A DNA stretch of 64,000 nt from the NCBI RefSeq assembly GCF_963678635.1, contig NC_087063.1, positions 784,287 through 848,286 on the forward strand, written 5' to 3'. Below are positions 34,736 through 44,957 of the stretch, one piece after another (position 1 is the first letter of the stretch; every line of letters starts with the position of its first letter). The notes beneath the pieces were generated by a model. The model made no database searches and was not told where the DNA came from. It saw only the letters and a list, made by a program, of their open reading frames with translations. Made by a program: the position numbers and the translations under genes. The stretch is from Symsagittifera roscoffensis (Eukaryota > Xenacoelomorpha > Acoela > Convolutidae).

Positions 34736-36640
34736 CTAGTGCATTTGTCTAATCGTTCTATATGCCCTTCTTTTAACAGTTTTTTTCATTTCCTCGTACA
34801 CTTTCACTTGTATGTGTATCGGAATGCGTCTCCCCTTTTCTTGTAAAGGGCAGAGTGGGTATTTGAACTTTGTGCTAACCACATGGTTTTTGGAGCACCC
34901 TTGACGATCGAAAAGATTCTTAAATTTACTATAAAATTTGTTTTTCCAACCTTCTGACTGTTCGCACAGTAAGACATCAAACCTCGTCTTTTCTTTTGGT
35001 GCCAACTTCTGTGTTGTGTGTATTCCCACTTTGCTCTGTAAATCCAGCCCCAAAATACACCGTGTGCGTCTTTCTGTGATTAAGAACGATGCTCCCACCA
35101 CTTCCCACCCCGCCGAACGGATGTTCGTGGTGATTGCACCCAGTATGTTAATCGGCTGCTTGTTGTAGTCTACAAATTTTGTAGTCAGATTGAGATTCTC
35201 CCGTGGAATGAACTTGGTATTTTTCGAAGATTCTAGAATCGTCTTTGCAGTCGCCCAGTTCAAGAAAGATACTGGACTACCCGTATCAATGGTCATATTT
35301 ATGATCTGATGATCGATTCTCACCAGAGCCTTTAGTGACCTTATTTGTTTCGATCGAGTATTTCTTCTGATGTCAACCTTTTGTACATCCTTTCTGTGCT
35401 TGTCGGTTTCTTTGTTTTTATTCGATTGCCGTTTTATATATTCATCAATTTCTTCCAGCGAAGATAGTTCTGATTCGACCGACATAATTTCGAATTCCTC
35501 ACACAATTCGAATGACTGAATCAGATTACACTCTTCATCTGAGCTTGATGATTTTTCTGCAATCTCATTCACTTGTTGTGATTTACACATTTTAGCGAAG
35601 TGGTTCGGTTTAGAGCAATTCTTACATGTTTTACCCATGGCCGGGCATTTCTTCAGATGTCCTTCTCCGAATATTCGACCACATCGGGTACACGTCTTTG
35701 AATCTGCAAAACTTCTCCCCTCCTTTCTGTCTGCAAATTTCTTTCTATACCCACTGTTTGCTTGTCTTCTTCCGCTAGCATTTTTGTTACCGATACTCAT
35801 TGTGGGTTCTTGTTTTATCTTCGCTGCCCCATTTACCTGAACTGTACTTGCAGTTGTTGCGTTAGTTTTCTGAAACGCCTGTGTTGTCTGTTTACTTTGT
35901 TCAAACTTTAACGCTCTTTTCAGTACTTCTTCCGGTGAAAATGTTTCGAATGTCAATGTGTCTTGTAATACCACATTCTTCATTTTCGAGATGAATAGGT
36001 CCCGCACTAATTGATCCTCCAGTGTTCCTAGCTCAGCTTTTGCTGCTTGTGCAGTTAGTGCTGCATGAAATGCCTCGAGTGTTTCCCCAGTTTCTTGTGA
36101 TCGATTGAATAATTTGTAACGTTCATATGTAACACTCTGTGATTTATCAAATGACACTTTCGCCAATGCCACCATCTCTCGAAATTCTAACTTTGACACT
36201 TCCACATGGGGGTTCTTTTGAACGAATTTCTTCTTACCTTCTGTACCCAACGCCAGGAATAGTCTGGAAGCGACTCTTTTCTGTACCTCGTGGTAGTATA
36301 CGTTGTGACCAACCTTTGGACCTCTAGCTCTTCTTTCTTCATTTTCCAGGTTAATTTTATCTCTAGCTAGTTGATCTCTGGCTTCTCTATCAACAATCGC
36401 CTGTGCATTTTCGTTTTCCCTTGGAGTTTCGGGTCTTGGTAATTGTTCCAACAGAACTTCTTTTGGTTCTTGTAACAAAAGTTCCGGGTCCACGCTCTTC
36501 TTCACGGTCACTGCCAAAAAACATTGATCTAGCCATATCCTAAAATTCCAGGGAGGGTCAGAGTTCGCGGTTGTCAAAAATACTGGAATCCCCATGTCCG
36601 TTCTGTTGTCTTGGGACAGGAATCCTGCTGACTGCGCCAT
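34736..36640 (-). CDS. Gag-protease polyprotein of element 1 (634 codons, ends at a frame break)
   Basis: Structural and processing part of the retroelement polyprotein. Residues ~1-260 are a Gag capsid-like region with an FLALGTEGKKKF block shared with element 2. Residues 274-280 read KIKQEPT. Two zinc knuckles follow: an atypical C-X2-C-X7-H-X3-C at 317-332 and a canonical C-X2-C-X4-H-X4-C at 339-352. After an acidic, Ser-rich spacer, the aspartic protease has its active site DTGSP at 452-456 and an ILGLDL motif near 529-534. The frame continues about 100 residues into the segment before RT and stops after a 7-A run near 34785, where element 2 continues into RT. Relative to element 2 there is one extra base. 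The ATG at 36638-36640 is chosen because it abuts the LTR and the N-terminus (MAQ) matches element 2. A +1 recoding event cannot be excluded, but a homopolymer indel is simpler. Confidence 0.93.
   Translation of the reverse strand: MAQSAGFLSQDNRTDMGIPVFLTTANSDPPWNFRIWLDQCFLAVTVKKSVDPELLLQEPKEVLLEQLPRPETPRENENAQAIVDREARDQLARDKINLENEERRARGPKVGHNVYYHEVQKRVASRLFLALGTEGKKKFVQKNPHVEVSKLEFREMVALAKVSFDKSQSVTYERYKLFNRSQETGETLEAFHAALTAQAAKAELGTLEDQLVRDLFISKMKNVVLQDTLTFETFSPEEVLKRALKFEQSKQTTQAFQKTNATTASTVQVNGAAKIKQEPTMSIGNKNASGRRQANSGYRKKFADRKEGRSFADSKTCTRCGRIFGEGHLKKCPAMGKTCKNCSKPNHFAKMCKSQQVNEIAEKSSSSDEECNLIQSFELCEEFEIMSVESELSSLEEIDEYIKRQSNKNKETDKHRKDVQKVDIRRNTRSKQIRSLKALVRIDHQIINMTIDTGSPVSFLNWATAKTILESSKNTKFIPRENLNLTTKFVDYNKQPINILGAITTNIRSAGWEVVGASFLITERRTRCILGLDLQSKVGIHTTQKLAPKEKTRFDVLLCEQSEGWKNKFYSKFKNLFDRQGCSKNHVVSTKFKYPLCPLQEKGRRIPIHIQVKVYEEMKKTVKRRAYRTIRQMH
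36620..36639 (-). promoter_or_regulatory. Primer-binding site, tRNA-Ser type, inside the gag start
   Basis: Directly after the LTR the element strand reads TGGCGCAGTCAGCAGGATTC. Animal tRNA-Ser with 3' acceptor sequence CGACTGCG-CCA gives a complement that starts TGGCGCAGTCGGCAGGATTC, one mismatch in 20. The site begins at the second base of the gag ATG, so it is also codons 1-7 (Met-Ala-Gln-Ser-Ala-Gly-Phe). Confidence 0.85.
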
Positions 36641-36898
36641 GTGATAACTGTTGAATTAACTCAAGTATTTGTAAAACAGAATAAGTAAAACGTTTCAATT
36701 TAGACTGCTAACTTGTCTTATTTTAGATCTGAGATCATGCCTGTCTTTTCATGTCTCTCTATCAACAGCAATGTCCTAACTGACTATTGCGTTTGGCCTG
36801 CAATGAACGGCCTTGAATAATAATAACAATACATAACAGAATAATTAATAGCACTATTCTCAGAGGTTACTGTGGCAGCAGTACTACACGGTACCACA
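36640..36898 (-). repeat. 5' LTR of element 1
   Basis: 259 bp, partner of 29821-30079. Its last base on the element strand (36640) is also the A of the gag ATG. It should contain promoter and transcription start, but no clear TATA box is visible. Confidence 0.95.
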
Positions 36899-36903
36899 TG
36901 TGT

Positions 36904-37760
36904 ATATCACATTATATACGTATTGATTTCCAATTTAAGTAGATTTTTTCCTGTATTTAGTTATCCCGATTTTATAATGGTTTGAAATTTGCCATTTTGT
37001 ACGTATGCATTTTAGCATGATATGTTTTCTTGTCTGTATGTTGGAGTTTTCCGATGCTCAGTCAAAAAAATATTCTCAATCACATTTAGCCTAAGCTCTA
37101 ACAAAATTAGGATTGTTCGCGTCAAGTCATAACACGGAAAGTTTTATTGGTTTCATTTAAGAAATGTGCTATAGTTTTTGAGCTGCTCTAAATATTCAAT
37201 CAAAATTGCTCTGTGACAACACGCACTACGATTCATTAGTAATGTTTTTAATGCATACCACTAAGTAAAGTTTAATTTGATTGGTGGTTTATGCTGCGAA
37301 CTTTCTAAGGAGTAGGGGAAGCTTAGGTGAACCGTAGTTTTTCAGAAATAAGTTATGATTCTCGGAATAGCATTTCTGGCTAAGTGTTTTAAGTACTATC
37401 TGAAATAAGTCAATGAGCTCAAATTTAAACAAACGTTTACTATTCCGCATATGTGATTGAATTGGTTTTAAAGTTTGCTATTTTAGCCAATCATTTTTGA
37501 CCCATCTTTGCGCGCCTTCATTTGAATTTTTTCCTAACGTAAAAAAATTTTCCAACGAATATTCAGCATTTAATTCACACTTAAGTTAGTTCAAACGGAA
37601 AAAAGTACTCGATTTTTGGTATCAAGCCAAAACTCCCAAAATTTGAAATGGTTTTTATGTCTTAGTTTTCTGTAGTTTGCTCTCGAATGCTTGTATCAGG
37701 CCAAAACGCTGAATATTCGAACTGCTTTCATTATGTAGTTGGCTGTTTTCTATAATTTAC
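36904..37760. other. Spacer, nothing recognised
   Basis: AT-rich flank of element 1 with no reading frame, RNA gene or repeat that can be supported. A C11/A8 homopolymer junction lies at about 37769-37788 just beyond it. Confidence 0.5.
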
Positions 37761-37799
37761 GTGATAAATCCCCCCCCCCCCAAAAAAAAGCAGAGCCAG

Positions 37800-38480
37800 C
37801 CACAGATTGATTGATTTCTCTTCTAGCGAGCAGCTACATAGAACAAGACTGCTCGTATCAGGGCAAAGCTCTGAACGTTTTGACTGCCTCTTTAGGTCTA
37901 CTGAGCAGGAATAACACGAAAAAATTAAACAAAATAAAATAAAACGAAATGTCCCCCCACACAACATATGGAGTACAAAATGATAAATTTCGCTCCTAGT
38001 ACAAACCAATTATGGCAAATAAGCAAGCTTCCTTTAACCAATTTGGTACGATTTCTGAGACGGATAAAATCTCCTCTTACGCGTTAATAGCGCGAAATAT
38101 ATCGCGCGTTAATTGTGCCAAATTGGCCAAATTGACAATCTTTAAACCCTCAAATTTTATGCAAAATGATACCAGGTAAAGTATATTTCCAAATTTCACT
38201 TTAGAACAACAATACCTTTTGAATGATATAAAAAAAAAAAGTTCCGTCAAAAATGGCTAGTTAAAAAGTCGAATTTTGTCTGAAGAAAAAAAAACCCCAC
38301 CCTGAGCACAAATATTCCGTTTTTTTTTCGTTGCGAAAGTCGGAACAAAAATTAAATTAGGTCACTACGAATTGGAATTCTTCAATTTGCCCTACGCGCT
38401 TCGCGTTGACAGATAATTGCTATACAGTTCGCATAAACTATCCCAAACTGGCTCTTTCACGCCCATATAAGTTTATGCAG
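37800..38480. repeat. Dispersed repeat, second copy of the 160-640 family
   Basis: Diverged relative of the left end of the window (AGACTGCTCGTAT, AAAGCTCTGAA, GCGTTA and CGCG palindromes, GCGAAAGTCGGAACAAAAAT). A minus-strand frame of 92 codons ending at 37731 overlaps it and crosses the poly-C run. It shows no domain and is not treated as a gene. Confidence 0.45.
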
Positions 38481-41400
38481 ATGAAATTTCACCCAAATTT
38501 TTTTTGAATGTGATCTCAAGATATCTATCTTTCAAAATTATCCAAAAACTTCCAGAACGGTCAATTAACAAAAACAGCACGGTAAGTTCCGACAAGAATT
38601 AAGAAAAAAAGGAAAGATCTTCTTTTTTTCAGTTTCAAATCATTTTTTGTTCGTGGTGTGAGGAGAATCTTCGAATAAAAACCTAAAAATTAGACATGTT
38701 TGATAACAAAAGTAGTTAGGCAGATTTGACTGGTGTTTTCTTAGAAGAAAGAAGAGAAAAACAAAAATTACTCAAAACTTTTTGTATCAAACCGAGAACG
38801 CACTAAAAGAAAACTCGAAAACTAATTGTATAAGCAGTAAAACTAAAGTTCTACGGCTTTAAAAAATGCAATGCCCAAAAAAGCCAGCTTGTTTGTTTTA
38901 TTTGCTCAAAATTAGATAAAAAATCAAAAAAAAAAGAAACTGGTTGTTTTTGACAATGAGAAATTTTTTTGTAAGTTTTTACTTTTGATCGAATCACAAC
39001 TGAAAGGGATTCGAATTTATACATGTTTTTCCGTGGATTATTTGTGGAATATTTTTTTGCATCACACTTGATGACGAAGTTTTCCCCATACTCAATGGTT
39101 GAAACAAAAATTTGAAAAGGACCTGTATTAACAAAACATTGATCTAAACAAAATTGATTTAAAAACCTGAAAATAATGAAAGTAATGTTCTTTCTAAAAG
39201 CAAATAAATGATCCTAAAAACGCAAATTACAAATTCAAGCCAGAAAACTGATTTAAATATTCTGATCTCAATGAATAAAAACTGAAAATCGAAATAGACT
39301 TTCTCCTAAATTTGACTAACTCTAGACAGTAAGAAGCACTGACGACAAAATTTCGTTAAAATTTTGCGAGAAGTTTAAAATGCATTTTTTCAATTTGTCG
39401 ATTCAAAATTTACCCTCAAAATAGGCCATTTTAAGCTCGTTTTACTTGATCAAAAGTTGAGCTAAAGTTGCCCGGTCACTTTTTGAAATTTTAAACTGAA
39501 AATTAGACTTTTTCTTACCGAGCTGGACGAAGTTTAGAAATCTTTAAGATGTAATAATTTGATTGAAGATTTTTTTGTTGCCTGATAACCAAACTGAACC
39601 AATTTTACCATATAAAATGGCACACTTTCTTAAAATCAATTTAACAAGGTTTTTGTTACAGTTTCTGGTGCTTGGCGAAAGGCACAAGATCGTTTAATTT
39701 AAATCGTTGTTTTTGCTTATTTCTTGATTCTCTTGATTAATTCATCCGAGCCAAAAACCCAGATGTTTAAGGTAAATTAGTTTTCGATATTTGCAAAATA
39801 TTACACAATATTGTTTCAGAGTAAATTCTGAGCAAATTTTTCTTTGTCATTTTTTGTCTAAGAGTAGCTCATTTTGCGCAAAAATGCTTGAAATCTCAAG
39901 TTTTTTTTAAAAAAAATTGTTCGTTTTGTTAAAATCAGCATGCAGCTGACATTGCCTGAGAGCTGATTTAGAAACATGAAAGCTGTTCTAGGTGTATTTT
40001 TTTCTTAAAAAACCACAATTATTTTAGATTTGCAGGATAAAGTGTTCAAGGGCTTCGTTTTGATAAGAGCAGTCTTGCTGGACTATCATCATGTATTTGA
40101 CTAAAAGTCCTTTTTTTTATCGGAGCATTGTTTGCCGAGGAAAAAGGCTGACACCATTTTGTATGAAATTGTGTTAAACACTTTTTGCATAGCAGCAAAA
40201 CTTTATTTTGCGCATAGAGCGTAGCAACATCAGCTTTTTTTCTTCTTCTTCTTCGCCATTATAGCACCCCATCCTCAGTTTATAGGCACCAAATTGGAAA
40301 ATATGAATTGCTCAGGGCTGTAATGTTTCGTTTGAAGCTTAGGGTGTAATGGGAAATACCCGAATAGTAATCCTAAATCAGAACTTTAAAATCCTTCGAG
40401 GACACTGAATGAACAGGTTCTGCAGCAGCAATTGAAGCATTAAAAGTGAAGCGACACCAAATTAATCTTTTTTTGATACTTTTTCCAAACCACAAAAAAA
40501 GCAAATATTCTTTGCCTCACATGATAGTTATTTTTTCAGCATTGTGCTGTTTTGTAAATATCAATATATCATTTAACCTGAGCGTGCTAGCCTGGTTTGG
40601 TTGCCGCTTAGCAACACTAATTGCCCCGCGGCCGTACCAATTCAGCCCAGTCTCTTCTGGTGAGCTCCCTGATCTACCATTGTGTCTGTACCTTCAGTGT
40701 CAAATGCAGTAATTGAGCTGCCAAAAAGAATCCATTCAGTGTGCAACTAGCAGCTACTCCATTTAGCCGAATGGGCTACAAGCAGAGTATCAGGACTTAG
40801 AACTGAAGCATCATAAACATAAAGAGAACAAAACTATGACCAAAGTTTTCCATCAAAGTTTTCATTGTAGTATAAAAAAAATAAACTTCCGAAGGATTAT
40901 GCATATACATGTAAGAAACTCTTCGGCGAAAGTAATGTTTCACCAATTAGATTTTGGATTGAACTGCACAGGGAGAGATTAGGGGAGGGAAAGGGCATAA
41001 TGGAAATGTTCTTGTAACTTTGGCAAGGTATGATAGTTGAGCCAGTTTTGAAACTGGACTAAATTGTATCCAAGATGGATAATCTCAATCATGACGCATT
41101 TGGCATACATTGTGAAGTAACAACTGAAGCGGCCCCTTTTGCCACGCCGGCAACGCGGCAATCTGCTTCCCCGCGGATCACTTGTGGCGGCTGGCCTGCA
41201 CGCATTTGCATAGTCTCTTCGCTGCTTACCTTTGTTTCCAATTTCCCGTTCCTAATTTTTGACTACCCTACAAGCGATCAATCTATTTTGTGTCCCGTGC
41301 TCACGTCTGCTGTCTACCATAGAAAAGTTAGTGCTATGGCCCTTTTTGCACCCATCCATCCCCAACGGTCCAATTTCTCAAATTTATTTGCATATTGATA

Positions 41401-43200
41401 TGCGATTTCTTGTTATAATAATTACTTGTTCAATAATACAATGCTGTGAAATATTCTAATCACTATCGTCTAACTATATCATTTTTGCCTCTTTCAAAAA
41501 CAATTGAAAAAGTGAGAAAAAATTGCACTTTTTGTATTTTGTAACCAACCCCTCCTTTGGTACCAAGTTAAAAATCTCCGTGCTTATGGGAAACTAATTC
41601 AGTAGTCAACCTTTTCCCGTTTTTATTTGAGTGGCTGCGAACATTTCTTTTAATACTACAAAATTATCTATCTCCGTTCGCACATAACTTTACGTTCCGA
41701 AAATCGACCCGACAATTTAAATAATTGATTTTTTTTATTTTTAAAGTTCACGTATCTATTTGTGAGGAAATATCAACAGTTGTGGGATTTCATGTCGTCA
41801 CAGATTTGTTTTATGGCCAGGGAGTAAAATTAGCAACCATTTTAGAACAAGTTCGGGTTTGAAATGAGATGAAAGCATTTACGATTGATCTTTTTTTGCT
41901 AAAATGTTTTTGTCAATTTGATCACATCGGCTGCGAGCGTCAGAAAGTAATCGATGAGGCGACGAAGATATTTGACGGAATACATTTAATGGCCCGCAAG
42001 TATTTATGATGGTGTGTTTTTGCTTTTAAAGGGAAGCTGACGGTTTTCCTAGGAATCTTCATGCAAAAAACAGGTTAGAAATCACCAACACTTGCATCAT
42101 TCATTATACATACAGAAATTTCACAAAATCATAATAAAATGCATTGAAAATCTATTTTGCTTTGGGAAAAACGAGCATGGTTTCTAATCGAAAAATTTCA
42201 CTTAGTAAAAGGATATTTTTACCAAGCTGAATGGAGGATTACTATAGCTAAGTCTGGTAAATGGATCAGTATGCTAATTGCTTAGTGGGTAAAAGGGCTT
42301 TAGATTTAACTTGGTCAGTGAAATGATAGCTTCGGGGTTTCAAGTAGGCGAGATTGGTTTTCACAAGGAATCCTTTTTACAATGGGTTGGTTAGGCAGCA
42401 AACATACCGCGTGTTTCCTCATGTTAACCATTTGCACTGAATTACGATAAACAGATCAGAAAAAAAACATCTTCAGAACTTGAGAGGACTTTTTAGCAGG
42501 CCTCGTGGATTAAAAGGAAAAAAGAACGTAGGGAGCAAAATAATTTCTACTTCCTGTTTGTTACCAAAAAAAGTAAAACAGAGACAATAACAAATCAGAA
42601 GAGAAACATTAAAAACAACACATCGCAGCAGGAGTATATTTAAAACCTGATAAGCATATTGGACTCACCACAGCATACTTTTCATAGCAACTAACCATCA
42701 GCTAAATTGACCCCCTCCCTTTCTTCCATCGCTAATATGATGGCTTAGAGTGCTTTAATGTTTTCAGCATTTCAAATGAGTTTTCGATAGAGATAATTCA
42801 AGCGATAAATCAGAGCTATGGAGTAATTTTCAAGCTATCTTTATTTATTTGCAAACAGATTACTACCGTTGTTTGGAATCTTTATCTTCATAATTCAGTA
42901 TACTTTTATTTTCACCACAATTTAGTTTGAAAAAATATATATATTTACGAATTAGCTTTCCTCTCTTTTTGTCATTTTCCTTTTCCCAGTCCAATTCTTC
43001 TTCCACGGAACAAATGTTGAAATTCTATATTTCCACTTAACTGTGTTAAGCTGCCTTTAATATAAACGCAGATACGTACCATTTTGGATTAATTTTGCCT
43101 GGTGTTTTCATCTTTGTTTTGCGTCTGCATTTGAAACTGCCCCTTGTAAAAACTTCACCGTTTGCTTAAACTGCTTTCCGTCACACCGTTTATTGAAAAA
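38481..43200. other. Long spacer with two GC-richer islands
   Basis: Mostly AT-rich DNA without convincing coding frames. Two islands stand out in base composition: 40580-40700 (around GCCCCGCGGCCGTACC) and 41085-41240 (around CACGCCGGCAACGCGGC). A 107-codon plus-strand frame begins at 41075, and ATTTGCAT octamers lie at about 41200 and 41392. These could be a promoter or non-coding exon of a host gene, but no splice-consistent protein was found. Confidence 0.4.
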
Positions 43201-43255
43201 AGAAAGAGAGAAAGAGAGAGAAGCAAGTGCTTGTTGGGACACGTGGGCGCTTGAA

Positions 43256-43282
43256 ATGGACGCTACAAAGGAACAGGGAGAG
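43256..43282 (+). CDS. Possible first coding exon (very tentative)
   Basis: ATG followed by eight codons (MDATKEQGE) runs into a perfect donor, GAG|GTAAGT, at 43283. Upstream are a purine-rich GAGA tract (43201-43222), an E-box CACGTG at 43240 and an AATATAAACG TATA-like site near 43060. A CTCGCAG acceptor 39 bp downstream would add 13 codons before a stop, so either the partner exon lies elsewhere or this is chance. No homology was recognised. Confidence 0.2.
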
Positions 43283-43750
43283 GTAAGTCCCTTACATTAT
43301 CCTTACTTTCAAGTCTCGCAGATTAAACCAAAATGGCTGGTTGCTGCGCCAGCATACCAATAGCGCAGAAAGTTCCATTTATGACAGTCTTTGCCAAACA
43401 CTTAGAAGAAAACTAGAACTTATTCTATTTTATTTCTCCTCTGTTATGATTATTTTTTTAAAATTCAAAATGTTTAGTTTTCTCATTGGTAAAAAAATTT
43501 TGCTCGTTTTTCAAGAGGAATGCGCAAATTTTAGCTCACCAAAAATTGATAAACTCAGCTGAAATTTCTGAAGTTTCAGCGAATCACTGCTTTTAAACTG
43601 TTTCAAAATTAAATATCACTCGACTGAGTTTCTGTTCATTTTAATACGAGATTTGTGTGGGGGTTAACATTTTCTCATGCAAAGTCTTTCTCCCACCCGC
43701 GTTGGTCAAAACCATATCTAAATTTTGTACATATTTTCGATTTTGAAAAA

Positions 43751-43780
43751 GAAGAAGAAGAAGAAGAAGAAGAAGAAGAA
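43751..43780. repeat. (GAA)10 microsatellite
   Basis: Ten uninterrupted GAA units within a purine-rich stretch of the plus strand. Confidence 0.98.
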
Positions 43781-43799
43781 TAAAATTTTATCTCCCCAT

Positions 43800-44460
43800 G
43801 CCAACATTACCAGCACCAGACTTCGGAGTGGATAGTCAAAGGGCGCCGAGTTGCCCACTAGAAGTCTACCCATTAAGTAAACTTGATAATCTTTTTCTTA
43901 TGGTTTATTTAGTTATTGTTATGATTTTTGTTATTATTTAAGCAAAACTAAATCAAAAAAGAAATCATTGAAAGATTAGAAATGTTGGTGTAGTAGTTGG
44001 ACAGCAAGAGGTATAAAATTGAAATAGTTTTTTAGAAAAAAGTTTTTAAGTAAAATTCAAAATTTAATGAAACTTTCCAGAAAATTATGAAAAAACAAGA
44101 TATTTCGAAAACTATAAGGAAACAAAACGACCTCCAACTTTTTTCCGCCATCATTAGCAGGCATAATGCAATTGTCTTACATCATTAAGCCAAATTAGTA
44201 AAATTTTTACCAAATGAAAAAAAAATGTGTATCCATGAGTTTTCAAGAATTTTCAAGAAATTGTAAAAAACGCAATACCCAGAAAATTACAAAAAATTGA
44301 GATGTCATTCGTCCAGACAAATTTTGCAAATATAGTGCAACTTTCTTGCATCATTTAACTCTATGGGTAAAAGCGTCACAAATTTTAGAAGTTGTTTTAA
44401 AGTAAAATACCTGACCTAACAAATAATTGAGGTGTCAAATTTTCAGCCGAGGTTTTATTA
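43800..44460. other. Spacer left of element 2
   Basis: AT-rich. A diverged ~200-bp internal direct repeat is suggested by paired blocks CCAGAAAATTA and TTACATCATTAA / TTGCATCATTTAA around 44080-44200 and 44275-44365. Nothing coding was seen. Confidence 0.35.
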
Positions 44461-44465
44461 ATCTT

Positions 44466-44771
44466 TGAGATTTGCCGAGATTTAAAGGACAAAACTAGAT
44501 TGTTCGTAATAGTGAATTGATTGATTAGTTGCTTTGATTCTTAGTTACTTGAGATTTAGTTAGTCAGACTTTGACTAAATGAAATAGAACAAATAGAGAT
44601 TGAATAAACTTTACATCTAACAACGATGTATACAAAACATAAGAGTGATCACACACAGTGTGTCGCTCGGTAAGGCCAATCCGGTGACCTTGAGCAGACT
44701 GGTAAATAACTATGCAGCGTGGCTGCAAAAGACAGCAAAATAAATGAGGTACTAAATGTCGCCTCATCACA
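44466..44771 (-). repeat. 3' LTR of element 2
   Basis: 306 bp. It differs from the 5' LTR at three positions (near 44627, 44634 and 44742). On the element strand it is preceded by CCGCGGGGAA, the presumed polypurine tract. Confidence 0.95.
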
Positions 44772-44957
44772 TTCCCCGCGGAAGGGAAAATTTTTGGTGA
44801 ACCCAAAAATTGTTTAATACATAAATAAATAGACAGCACCCCTAAGCATTATTTTAGATAGCACCCCTATCCCGTAAAATTCATGGTGAAAAGAATAATG
44901 TTTAAATACGAAGTTTTGTTAAAAGTTTGAGAGTGAGTGTTTTTTTTTTTTCGATCT
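44772..44957 (-). other. 3' untranslated part of element 2
   Basis: 186 bp between the ORF2 stop and the 3' LTR, containing a poly-A/poly-T run at 44940-44951 and the GCGGGGAA purine tract. The corresponding part in element 1 (30080-30173) is 94 bp. Confidence 0.7.

Larger units (their letters stand above)
29821..36898 (-). mobile_element. Ty3/gypsy-class LTR retrotransposon, element 1
   Basis: A 7078-bp element with 259-bp LTRs that start TG and end CA, flanked by a perfect 5-bp target duplication TGTGT at 29816-29820 and 36899-36903. Order on the minus strand: 5' LTR, tRNA-Ser-type primer site, gag-protease, RT-RNase H, integrase, 3' LTR. The LTRs differ at only about two of 259 positions (near 29869 and 29877), so the insertion is young. 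The coding part is nevertheless broken: one extra base in an A-run just before RT, an in-frame TGA, and a ~42-bp loss upstream of the integrase zinc domain, judged against element 2. Those lesions probably predate insertion, or this copy was mobilised in trans. Confidence 0.96.

Noticed and set aside
34775-34800. A-AAA-AAC slippery heptamer for -1 frameshifting in element 1
   Set aside because: The heptamer is present in the A-run, but it is not in the phase of the gag frame, and the RT frame needs +1, not -1. A homopolymer indel is simpler.
41075-41398. 107-codon plus-strand frame in a GC-richer island
   Set aside because: No domain and low-complexity composition. The composition shift may reflect a regulatory island, but coding is unsupported.
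41195-41400. Octamer-driven snRNA or tRNA gene
   Set aside because: ATTTGCAT motifs exist, but no snRNA sequence and no tRNA A/B-box pair with a cloverleaf was found here or elsewhere in the window.
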